From positions 206,913,096 through 206,977,095 of the forward strand of contig CM065802.1 in the NCBI GenBank assembly GCA_033398695.1: 64,000 nt of DNA. Direction: 5' to 3'. The notes below the pieces were generated by a model. It ran no database searches, was not told the origin of the DNA, and saw only the letters and a program-made list of their open reading frames with translations. The stretch is from Orobanche coerulescens (Eukaryota; Streptophyta; Magnoliopsida; Lamiales; Orobanchaceae). A program made the translations under genes and the position numbers. Of the stretch, positions 45,771 to 55,920 are shown one piece after another (the first letter of the stretch is position 1; each line of letters opens with the position of its first letter).

Positions 45771-46712
45771 GCCCAGCAGTCGTTTTTTCGCCATTTTTTC
45801 TCCTTCTTCTACTTCGCTTCCGCGTCTGGGATTGTTTCTATCATGGAGAGATGTTGTTTTTCAATAAATCCATGAAGTCTTGGAGTTCATATCATCAATC
45901 ATACATCCTATAACATCCTTTGATCGAGCGAATCAGGTCAGATTTTCTAGAAATCTAATTTTGGGGATTTTGGGTATTTTGTTCGATTTCGTCCGTTTAA
46001 TCCGATTTAACTTAGGATTGTGATGGATTGATGATTATTTAGATGTATTGTATCATTTCCCTTGTTATCCCATGGTTGGATCGTATCGATTCGTTGTTTT
46101 GGTCGAGTTCTTGACCGACGCCTTGAAGGTGTCCTAGAAATGTCATAGAGGGGTTTTCGGGCGTTCTACGATTATTCTTCCTCGTATGATCGATGATTTT
46201 TTGAATTTATGTTGCTAGGGTCGAATTATTGTGAAGAACTCGAGTCGAAACCCTTCCGTTCATTGTCTTCTTCGGGGTCCGAGCTTCCCGGTCGAACCGT
46301 GTTTTTCGGAGCGTTTGGTAGCGGTTATTAAGGCAAGTATCTTATTATACGACTTGTATCTTGTGAATAGTAATTACGTATGATATGTATAACGATTTTG
46401 CTTGCCTCCGTAAATATGTTCCGTTTGAGTTGGTTGTGTTTTCCGAAATTTGAAGGCTTTGTGATAATAGTGATATATTGGTATACGTGTTCGGCGTTGT
46501 GCCATTTGTGCAGGATTGCGATGTACATATGAGATGGTTGTACACGTGGTTGTGCAATGTATTGTGTACCGAATGTGTGTTATGTTGGTTAAGAGTCGTT
46601 GTGATGATCATGATATTTGCGTTGTTTTGGTTTACATACTTGATTGTACATTTCATTGTAATGTGGAATGGCTTGACATTTAATGATTATGAATTGTGTC
46701 GTGTCGATGTGT

Positions 46713-47078
46713 GGGTGTTCGGTAGGGTCCGACGAGGCCTCGGAGTTCGGTACATGATGTGTACGAACAAAGTGTGTGATCCGGTAGGGTCCGACGAGGC
46801 CTGCGGAGTCCAGACATGACGTGTACGGACAGGATGTGTGATCCGTGGTAGGTCCGACGAGGCCTCCGGAGTTCGGTACATGATGTGTACGAACGATGTT
46901 GTGGCCGGGTAGGGTCCGTCGAGGCCTCGGAGTTCGGTACATGATGTGTACGAACAGGTGTGTGTGGGTAAGGTCCGTTGAGGCCTCCGAGTTCGGCACA
47001 TGATGTGTACGAACGGTGTGTGGTCCGGGTAAGGTCCGTCGAGGTCTCGGAGTTCGGTACATGATGTGTACGAACAAT
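46713..47078 (+). repeat. 60-bp repeats in T3b, six units
   Basis: Same unit as in the T3 LTRs. The second unit is the most diverged. Several units lack bases at CTGG/CCAGG words that the T3 LTRs keep. Confidence 0.85.
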
Positions 47079-47862
47079 GATCGTGTAGTGATTGTTCGGG
47101 TAACATTTTATATATGGATCTCGGACTCAAAATGATATATATTATTTTGTATGCTTTGAAACGAGAATCGGGCTAAGGCCCTAATGTTTTCGAAAAGGTT
47201 TTGTAAATTGGGACTCGAGGTCCAAAAGAATTTCGTTTTAAAAATCCCGAGATGATGTGTTCCTTTTCAAATATCTCTTACTTGAGTTCGAAATTCTAAA
47301 ACTTCTCGGGAACATTTTGATAATGGATTTCCGTATTAAATTCGTTGTTGCTATTTGCTTGTTACATTTCGTATGGTTTGATACTTGCACTAGTAAAACA
47401 GTGGAGTTTTACTAACCCCGAGTATTCGGGGGTGGATGTCTGCTGCGTCTGTACATGCAGTTCGGGGAGCACACAGGGATTGGCACAAGGGGATGACGAG
47501 TGCGATACTAATCAAGAGTTGAGAGTTGGTAGAGTTTAGTTGTATTGTTAGAGTTGATTCGGTCTTCATTTGTATTGTATTTCGACCCCTGTGTGGGTAA
47601 TGTTGTTAGTCGATCCTGTTGATAGAGTTGTGTGACCTCACCTGGCCGTGTGTTTATGTGTAAGTGACCTTGACGGTCTGTATTATTATATTGTTTGACC
47701 CTGGACGGGCAAGCATTTGGTTGTTTATGGACGTTTAGCCTGGTAGATCCTTGCGGAAAGGGTTTACGGCGTGTAATATTCCCATACGGTTTTGGGGGTG
47801 TTACACCTGTCGGGTTATTGCTTCTCCCTACTTATTTTAAGTTTCGGGACGAAACTTCTTTT

Positions 47863-47875
47863 AAGGAGGGTAGTA
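47863..47875 (+). promoter_or_regulatory. T3 polypurine tract
   Basis: AAGGAGGGTAGTA directly before the 3' LTR, preceded by GGGACGAAACTTC. It is separated from the gag region by solo LTR T3b. Confidence 0.82.
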
Positions 47876-50590
47876 TGTAATATCCGCAATTTCGATTTCC
47901 GGTAATCTTCTTTTTTCGGAAGAGGTCCGTTTCGACGTCTCTCTTGGGACCGTTTCGTCATTCTGAGAATGATTAATTCTGCACTTTTTGTCATCCGAGT
48001 TCGTTTCGGTATTGTTTTGTTGAGTTCCGTGTTTCTTAACGACTTTTCCGCACTCGAGTTCGATTCTTATGAATCTCGTCTGAAATTACTGTTTCGTGTT
48101 TTCCGTAAGTCTTTTTAACTTTTTTAGACGTGTTGTGAACTTATGTTTGGTTATTCGATCACGTATCGTGATTTTCGGAGGTTTTGGGCCATTTTCGTAA
48201 TTTCCCAAAGTTTGGGGTAATTACCTTCCGTTGTCGAATTTCGAGCCTTCGGGTGGTCAGAATCGTGTGTTCTCTAAGTGCTCGAATTCGTCTTTGCGAG
48301 TACTTTGTAACCGAATCTCCGCTTTATATTCAGGTTTGGGTTTCGGGGTCGTTCGGATCGTCGTTGTGGTTTTGTCGTAATTTTCGGTTTGTGTCGGAAT
48401 CATTTTGCGTCTGGAGGTTGCTGGCCGGACCTGTGCGGAACGGCGCTGAAAACGGTGCTACCGAGCGCCGTGTCCTGCGCCGGGTCGGCCAGGACCAACA
48501 AGTCTGCCGAGACACGGCCGAGAACCCGCGCAAGATTTGCGCCGGGTGATGCACCGTGTCGGATACGGCCGAGACATACGCGCGGGCACCTTGCGCCGGG
48601 TGTTGCGCCGTGTCGGTCAGGTCGCGCGCTGACCCGCAACCCGGCGGTAGACACGGCGCTGGTGTGGGCCGTTTGCTGCGCCGTGTTCGGCAGGAGTATA
48701 TATATGGCAGGACAGTCGGGATTACACCCATTTTTCCCATTTATTCACTTCCTTTCCGCGGCTGGGACTTGGGGGGCACGAGGAGATGTTGTTCCACTAT
48801 AAATCCATGAAGTTCCTGAGTCCATAACATCGATTAATCCTTCCATAACTTGCTCCGATCGACCGAATCAGGGTAAGTTTTCTTAAAATCTAGTTTTGGG
48901 GATTTTGTTCGATTTGTCTATTTAATCCATTTTAACTCAGAATAGTGATGGATTGATGATTCTTAAGCTATATTATATCAAATTCCTTGTTATTCCACGG
49001 TTGGATTGCCATGGATTTGTCGTTTTATTGAGTATCTTATCGACGTCTTGAAGGTGTTCGATAAAATGTCACAAAGAGAATCCGAGCGTTCTACGATTAT
49101 TCTTCCTCGTTCGTTCGTTAATTTATTGATGGTATGATGTTAGGGTCAGATTCCTTGTGAAGAACTCGAGTCAGAACCCTTCCGTTCATTGTTTTCTTCG
49201 TGGTACAAGCTTCCTGGTCGAACCGTGTTCTTCGGGGTATTCGGTAACGGTTATTATGGCAAGTATTTTACTATACGAATTGTGTCTTGTGAATAGGGAC
49301 GTTATGTTATGGTTATGATGAATTGATTTATCTTAGCGAATATGCTTCGCATGAATTTATTATTATGAACGATTGACGGTAACGATAATACCTTCACTTA
49401 ATTAACATCGTGGAATTGTGTTGGACGTGCAAATCATCTAAGTTTGTGCCGGGCGTGATTGGTCATTGTGGAGTTGTTGTGATGATTATGATATTTGTGT
49501 TGTTTTAGTTTACATACTTGATTATACCTTTCGGTGTAATGTGGTATGACTTGACATTTGATGATTATGAATTGTGTCGTGTCGACGTGTGTGTGTGTTC
49601 CAGGTAGGGTCTGACGAGGCCTCTGGAGTTCGGTACATGATGTGTACGAACAAGGTGTGTGATCCAGGTAGGGTCTGACGAGGCCTCTGGAGTTCGGTAC
49701 ATGATGTGTACGAACGATGTTGTGGCCGGGTAAGGTCCGTTGAGGCCTCCGGAGTTCGGTACATGATGTGTACGAACAGTATGTGTGATCTGGGTAAAGG
49801 TCCGTCGAGGTCTCCGGAGTTTGGTACATGATGTGTACGAACAACGATCGTATAACAGTGATTGTTTGGGTAACATTTTAAATACGGGTCTCGGACTCAT
49901 AATGATATCTTATCTAGTTTGTTTTGAAACGAGAATCGGGCCAAGGCCCTAATGTTTACGAAAAGGTTTTGTAAATTGGGACTCGAGGTCCAAAAAAACT
50001 TTCCACTTTAAAAATCCTCGAGATGATATGTTCCTTGTCAAATATCTCCTGCTTGAGTTCGAAATTCAAAAACTTCTCGGGAACATTTTTGATAATTGAT
50101 TTCCGTATTAAATTCGTAGTTGCTATTTACTTGTTGCATTTCGTATCGTATTATACTTGCACTAGTAAAACAGTGGAGTTTTACTAACCCCCGCGTAATC
50201 GGGGGGTGGATGTCTGTTCTGCGTCCAGGTACATGCAGGTTCAGGGGAGCAGTCACAGGATTGGCATAAGAGGATGACGAGCTGCGATACTAATCAAGAG
50301 TCGAGAGTTGGTAGAGTTTGGTTGTATTGTTAGAGTTGATTTCAGTCTTCCGCTGTATTGTGTTTCGACCCCTGTGTGGGTAATGTTGTTTTAGTCAGTT
50401 CTGTTGATGGAGTTGTGTGACCTCATCGGTCTGTGTATACATGTGCAAGTGACCTTAACGGTCTGTATTATTATATCGCTTGACCCTGGCCGGGCAAGCA
50501 TTTGGTTGTTTATGGATGTTTAGCCTGGTAGATCCTTGTGGAAAGGGTCTACGGCGTGTAATATTCCCATACGGTTTTGGGGGTGTTACA
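47876..50590 (+). repeat. T3 3' LTR (2715 bp)
   Basis: Pairs with 38712-41394: same four 60-bp repeats, same TATATATAT box (48697-48705), same ends. It is followed by CGCTA and then C2 LTR sequence. Confidence 0.9.
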
Positions 50591-51043
50591 CGCTATCGCT
50601 TGTAGCGTATGGTAATGTCTATTTGCGTGCGTTAACTACGTGTAACTTCAGTCCAGTGGCTACTGTCCATGACAGTTAGCGTGCGCTAACATTTCCTTGT
50701 AGCGTGCGCTAATCTTGCATCATTGCATGCATCATATATCCGTTTATACTTTTTGACTTTGCTTCAGAATCTCCCAACGGATTGATTGACTTGAATTCAA
50801 AATGCTATTTAGCATGCGCTAAATATCATCAGTAGCGTGCGCTATGTCTTACTTCACTGCATACGTCATTCTTAGTTTGAATGTCTTCACAATGTAAGAT
50901 AGCCTTCGATAGCGTGCGTTAGTGTTCATGTGTAGCATGCGCTATCTTCACCAGATGACTTAACTTCAGGTAACTTTGATCTCGTCTGATTTGCAGTCCG
51001 GGCCCGTTAGCATGCGCTAACTTATATGTCTAGCGTGGCGCTA
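50591..51043 (-). promoter_or_regulatory. C2 U3 palindrome array, distal part
   Basis: TAGCGTGCGCTA and variants at about 50677, 50699, 50812, 50833, 50910, 50932, 51008 and 51031, continuing the array at 38680-38711 on the other side of T3. Several copies read TAGCATGCGCTA. In the uninterrupted LTR all lie upstream of the TATA box on the minus strand. Confidence 0.75.
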
Positions 51044-51177
51044 GCTTTGTATTTTGTCCAGCTTTTTGCGACTTCGTCTGCTTCGTTGCTTTGCTTCGCC
51101 TTTTTGTTATTTTGATTTGTTTAGCAACATAATCATCAAAACTTTATTAACGAATATGTGGAATAAATATTCGAACA
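50596..51177 (-). repeat. C2 3' LTR, right part
   Basis: From the T3 insertion site to TTCGAACA (51177), which is TGTTCGAA on the minus strand. The polypurine tract follows at once (minus-strand AAAAAGGGGTAGAT). Confidence 0.8.
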
Positions 51178-51659
51178 ATCTACCCCTTTTTGATGATTAC
51201 AAAACGACCCTTGAATTGGATAAAACCTGCAAAATAAAAGTATATATATTTGTACGTATCAAAGTTTTCGGCTTTGATCGTTTCGTTAGTTTCACCCATA
51301 TTTTCTTTTCTTGTCATTTTCGACTTCTTCGTTTCTCATTTTTAACTCCTTCGTTTGTCCCCCTTTTTGTATGCTTTCTTTTTCTTCTTCTCGACTTCTT
51401 TGATTTTTATTATTTTCTCCTCCTTGTACTTTTTATTTTTCTCATCATTCTTTCATGACACTTTTTATCTGATTCTACTCCTTCTCCCCCTTTTCGTGTT
51501 CAGCAAAAAGTGTAAAAAATATACCAATTGAATATCAATATGCATGATATCAATTGATGAATATAACTATATGCATGAATAGGGTATAACTCCCCCTGAA
51601 AATATTATCTCCCTTTAAAAAATACCCCCCCTTTGTAAAATATCAAAAATTGTTAAAAA
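51178..51659 (-). other. C2 3' non-coding interior and polypurine tract
   Basis: Polypurine tract at 51178-51190 (reverse complement), then about 470 bp rich in T and C with no gene. In a complete SIRE-like element protease, integrase and RT would separate gag from this region. Confidence 0.7.
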
Positions 51660-53194
51660 TTAATTCTTGGGGATCCAACCTATAGTTGGTATTTGTTTAG
51701 ATACATAGACGATATTCGGAATAGGTGTTCCTTTGGTAATCCAAATTTTTTTAGTTGCTATCGTCCGTCGTGGGCTTTTGCAATTCGAAATGTAGTGCCC
51801 AATTTTCAAATATTTTTCGCAATGGGGTATCTTCAAGTTCACGGATTCGGTTTTAAAATTTTGTTTGAATCCCAACCCCTATTTTTTCAAAGTAAATTTA
51901 TGAACCGAGAGCATTTGTTCAAATTTCTCGTTTCCACACGAGAATTTCTTCGTTAAATTTTTGAGCTCGGTTTGACTTTTCAAAAGATCATCCTTTAGGA
52001 TATTTCGTTTTCAATGCATTTAGAATGATCGATCTCAATAAATTTTCCTTTTTCAAGAATTTTGGAATTTTTCTTTTCCAATGATTTATATTTAGATTTA
52101 AGGGATTTAATCTCAGATAAAGCATTTTGATAGTCCGTATGCAATAGTTCAAATGCTTCAAAAAGTTCATCGTAATAATTACTTACTTGGCTTTCGACGT
52201 TGCTATCGTCGAATGAACTCCGGGCCATAAATGCAAGGTTATTTTTATCAATGAAATTATCATCAATATCTTCGTCACTCCATGTTGCAACGAGTACCTT
52301 CTTCGGATTTGCTGCTTGGAAATTCTTTGCGAAATGGCCTGGTTTTCCACATACTCGACAATTATTGTCGAATTTCTTATATTCGCCCAATTTGATGTCT
52401 TTCTTTCTCCGATTTAATAGGTGTTGGAACTTATTAATATTTTTGGCATAATATGCCGATTCTTCGTTGCTTTCATCCACCGGGATTTCTTCTCTCTTGG
52501 ACATCTTAGCCTTCATGGCTATCGTCCTTTTCTTCAGGTTTGGTTTCGCATTCCGAGATTTAAGTACTATCTCGTAGTTGATAAGTGAACCAACGAGAGT
52601 ACTAAAATCAAGATTATTTAGATCTTTAGATTCCATTATTGCCGTCACCGTATCGTCCCATTCTCGAGGTACTGATCGGAGAATTTTCTTTACTTTATTA
52701 CTACTCGAAAGTGGTTTTCCGAAACCTGCTAATCCATTTGTGATGACTGAGAATCGGTCGAGCATTATAGTGATGGATTCGTCTCTTTCATTTGGAATAA
52801 CTCGTAATCGTGAAGGAGCATGTTTATCTTCATCTCCTTGACTTGGGACGTCCTTCGTGTGTTACCTCAAGAATTTTCCAAATTTCTTTGGCACTATCAC
52901 ACGATGATATCCGGTTGTGTTCTTCTGGATTTAATACACAATATAATAATTGCGTGACTTTGCAATTATAATGGTCATTTTTTCAATCCGCATCATCATA
53001 CTCTTCAAAGGTTTTGAGAGTTCCGTTTGAGTTTGTCGGAATTTTGGGACCAAGGCATATAACCTTCTATAATTCCATATCGTAAGCTCGGATGAAAATA
53101 GACATCTTCTTCTTCCAAGACATTAAATTCGATCCATCAAAAATGGTGGTCGATTGAGAGCAAGGCCTTCGACTAGAGCATATTGAAACGCCAT
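51660..53194 (-). pseudogene. gag: C2 gag (SIRE-like), broken
   Basis: The start is placed at 53194 (MAFQYALVEGLALNRPP). After a frameshift near 53150 the N-terminal domain reads SWKKKMSIFIRAYDMELWK. A TGA where Trp is expected lies near 52980 and another frameshift near 52850. The longest open part (52765-51995, 256 aa) has the UBN2-type core (MLDRFSVITNGLAGFGKPLS, LRSVPREWDDTV) and a zinc knuckle CRVCGKPGHFAKNF, whose last Cys has become Phe. An acidic and then coiled-coil-like stretch follows (SEIKSLKSKYKSLEKKNS). The final part (51875-51660) carries a degraded second knuckle (HCEKYLKIGHYISNC), a layout known in SIRE-type Gag. No pol follows. Confidence 0.75.
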
Positions 53195-53237
53195 TTGGAT
53201 CTACTTCTTGGATGTTAAGCCGCTTATTGGAGGTACC

Positions 53238-53249
53238 GCTCCGGTACCA
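53238..53249 (-). promoter_or_regulatory. C2 primer-binding site
   Basis: Minus strand TGGTACCGGAGC, two changes from TGGTATCAGAGC, 2 bp from the LTR end at 53252. Confidence 0.72.
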
Positions 53250-53251
53250 AT

Positions 53252-53508
53252 TGTTGGAGCAATATCGGTATTTGCGCCGTTGTACGAAATTTATAACGAA
53301 CGATTTACATATTATATATTTACATGAAGGTTCTTTTTTGTGTTCCCGTATAATTATACGGGTGTTATACTAGTATATATATATATATATATATTCCATT
53401 GATTAAAGAAACCACACTATTTGTGGACGACTCCAAAAGGATTAATACAACGTAGTTCATTACCTTAAAGTATATATATCCAAATAATTTAATAATTGAA
53501 GCATACAC
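53252..53508 (-). repeat. C2 5' LTR, terminal fragment
   Basis: Begins TGTTGGAGCAATATCGG next to the primer site, like the 3' LTR. After about 30 bp it no longer matches the 3' LTR at 38096. It contains a (TA)n tract near 53371-53394 and ends where T5 begins. Confidence 0.55.
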
Positions 53509-55875
53509 AGTAATACTCCCAAGATATTCAGGGCATGTTAGAGCGCCGCGAACCCCTACGTGGGACCCACCAGGCTAAATGAACAATACCGCTCGTCTAA
53601 CCATCTCGGTTAGCGAGAAACACACAACACCACAATAATAACTAAATGAAATCACCCGGTACAACCGGTAAACAGGACATCACCCAAATTCACAATTACA
53701 ATTAAACATACAAAACATACCCCAAATCAAAAATGCCTAAGTACTCGCGAGTACTATCTATAAGTTCACAAGTTTGGAAAACAAACACATTTAAATGGAA
53801 AACAGAAGTAAAGGGACTCCATTGCACACATCAACATCCCCGGCCAACATCCTCGTACTGCTCCAGTGCGCTCAACCGGCTGAACGCCACCTGAAATTCA
53901 TAACAAGAATTTCCCCAAAACGGGTCCCCAAAGGGGTTAGCAATTACGCTAGTACAAGTAATCAAGGCAGACCATTCGCTTACACATTTTATAGTACATG
54001 CATCAAGTCATTTTAAAATCCAAAACCAGACATGTCTTTTCCGGAAAACGAACAGTCAATAATAAATTTGCCTAGGACCGGGGCAAAACCACTGGTCCCA
54101 TTCGAGGCCCTTAAGGACCCTCCCGAACTGGCCATAATCATAAAATAAATCACGCACAGGCATCGCCTAGGACCGGGGCTAAACCACTGATCCCATTCGA
54201 GGCCTCTAAGGACCCTCTGTAACTGGCTAGCGAACAAGCTCGTGAATCCCGAGTGAAGTCACGGATTCCCGTGAGGCCCCGTCGGACCCTCCCGGAGTGA
54301 GCAAAGTGCACACATATTATACATCACAATTTCATGTTAAGAATAAAGGTTTCCAAGAATACTTGCCTTGAGTAATTAACGACGAAATGGACGGAATGGA
54401 GAAACAATCACCATCGCTAGGAACCGACAAACTCGAACCTAACGATTCGAAGAATACAATCACAACCATTTGTAAACGATTACGGAAATGGAATATACCC
54501 AGAAACCCACCTACGATTCATATAAATTCGTACAAAAACAACAACGAGGGCGGATCGCAACCGAACCCTCTCGATTTCATAAATACCACGAAACTTGCCA
54601 TGAACTCGTAGAGAAAACAAGAATACCACCAAGATTAATCATATACATCATGGATTTATCAGCAATACGGAACGAATCGGACAAAAACTCTAAATTTCCC
54701 AAAAATAGGGTTCTAGGAGATTATCTTGGATTAAAGACGAAGAACACGAGTAGTTGTTGTTAATCTACACCAAGAACTCAAGAAAGATGGTAGTTGAGGT
54801 GATTAGAAGAAGAAATCGCCTCCAAATCGCCTCTGGATCGCTCAGGCCGTGGGGAGGAAGAGAAGTGAGTAAAGTGGACGGATCTGGGTCAACTCTCGGG
54901 TATATATAACCAAATGGTTTAGCGTGCGCTAACGGCTCACGGTTAGCGCGCGCTAACCAGCCAAATTGGTCCAGAACTTGCGGTTCTGACCCGTTAGCGT
55001 GTGCTACCGGAAAATAGTGTGCGATAACAGTTCCCCGATAGCGCGTGCTATCGAGCTATAGCGTGCGCTGCCTGTTCGCCATCCCGAGTCCAGAAATATT
55101 CTACCCAGTCTGGACTACCGAATTAGTACTCGCTGTCACACACCTAGCCTGCGTTATGCCTCGGCCATATCATGCACTAATATACAGATTTAGCGTGCGC
55201 TAAGCTGCTCGTCCAAAGAACAGAAACAGTCTACTGCCACTGCTGTACTCGAGTCATTAGCGCGCGCTACCAAACGAATATAGCATGCGCTACACAACGA
55301 CATTAGCGTGTGCTACATAACAAAATTAGCACGCGCTAACGAGTGCAGATAGTAGTATAGACAACACCCAGAGATGGAAAACAGCGAATTCTACCTCGGA
55401 TGAAAACAACGTGCATCTAACACCAAACAACGGACTGAAAGAAAACACACGCACGATGAGTTCGAGTCGGAACTAAAGCAAAAGGTTCGACTACCCAAAA
55501 GGTTCGGAAAACGACAACAATAGTAATTATCCCATAACTTTGGGAAATTACAAAACAGCCCAAAACATCCGAAATACACGATACACGATCGAAACACCAA
55601 ACGAAAGCTCACAACATGCACAGTGACATAAGACGGATCTGCGGCAACCCCAAAACGGCAGTTCAGAACAACGATTATGAAAATCGAACCAAATAGTGAC
55701 GGGAATGACATTAAATGCGGGATTGAGTAAAACAGGTCCGAAACACGCTCGGATAACAAAAAGTCCAGTATTAAATATTCTCGAAATATCAATATAGTTA
55801 TAATCGAGTCACTAAAAATGAAAAATACATCACAACAAAAAATACCAAAAAAAAGAAAAAAATGCGGATATTACA
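53509..55875 (-). repeat. T5 3' LTR (about 2.37 kb)
   Basis: The inner end is exact (TGTAATATCCGCATTTTT on the minus strand, ending at 55875). The outer end is inferred by alignment with the T1 and T3 ends and is decayed (AGTAATACTCCC for TGTAACACCCCC), so it is uncertain by a few bases. It holds three GAGGCC/ACCACTG repeat units at about 54069-54290. Confidence 0.75.
54900..55338 (-). promoter_or_regulatory. T5 U3 promoter with TAGCGYRCGCTA array
   Basis: Minus-strand TATA box TATATATA (54900-54909). Upstream on that strand are about eleven palindrome copies, among them 54920-54931, 54944-54955, about 55189, 55257, 55280 and 55302, and 55327-55338. Same motif and same position relative to TATA as in T2 and C2. 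Confidence 0.75.
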
Positions 55876-55888
55876 TTCTCCCCTCCTA
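55876..55888 (-). promoter_or_regulatory. T5 polypurine tract
   Basis: Minus strand TAGGAGGGGAGAA immediately before the LTR, preceded by GGGACGAAACTTG. Confidence 0.85.
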
Positions 55889-55920
55889 AAAACAAGTTTC
55901 GTCCCGAAACTTAAGAAACA

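Larger units (their letters stand above)
44774..47805 (+). mobile_element. T3b: solo LTR of a T3 subfamily (3032 bp)
   Basis: TGTAATATCCGC to GGGTGTTACA, flanked by the perfect duplication CCTGT (44769-44773 and 47806-47810). No primer site follows it. It is clearly related to the T3 LTRs but longer: six rather than four 60-bp repeats and a different U3. A solo LTR is the usual product of recombination between the two LTRs of an inserted element. Confidence 0.9.
38712..50590 (+). mobile_element. T3: Tekay-like gag-only element, containing solo LTR T3b
   Basis: 5' LTR 38712-41394, interior 41395-47875, 3' LTR 47876-50590. Flanked by the perfect duplication CGCTA (38707-38711 and 50591-50595), so the LTRs at both ends belong to one insertion. 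Without the solo LTR and its duplicated 5 bp the element is about 8.84 kb. It has the initiator-Met-type primer site, a broken gag and a PPT, but no pol. LTR ends (TGTAATATCC...GGGTGTTACA) resemble T1 and T2. Confidence 0.9.
38096..53508 (-). mobile_element. C2: minus-strand SIRE-like Copia with gag only, split by T3
   Basis: On the minus strand: 5' LTR fragment (53508-53252), initiator-Met-type primer site (53249-53238), gag, about 480 bp non-coding, polypurine tract (51190-51178), 3' LTR (51177-50596 plus 38711-38096). T3 sits inside the 3' LTR. No protease, integrase or RT is present in the 2.07-kb interior. Gag wording, including the second knuckle region, resembles SIRE/Maximus elements. 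The right LTR is cut by T5. The two LTR ends agree only over their last 30 bp or so (see findings). Confidence 0.75.

Noticed and set aside
44774..47805. T3b as the true 3' LTR of T3
   Set aside because: It has its own CCTGT duplication, and T3's CGCTA duplication lies outside 38712-50590.
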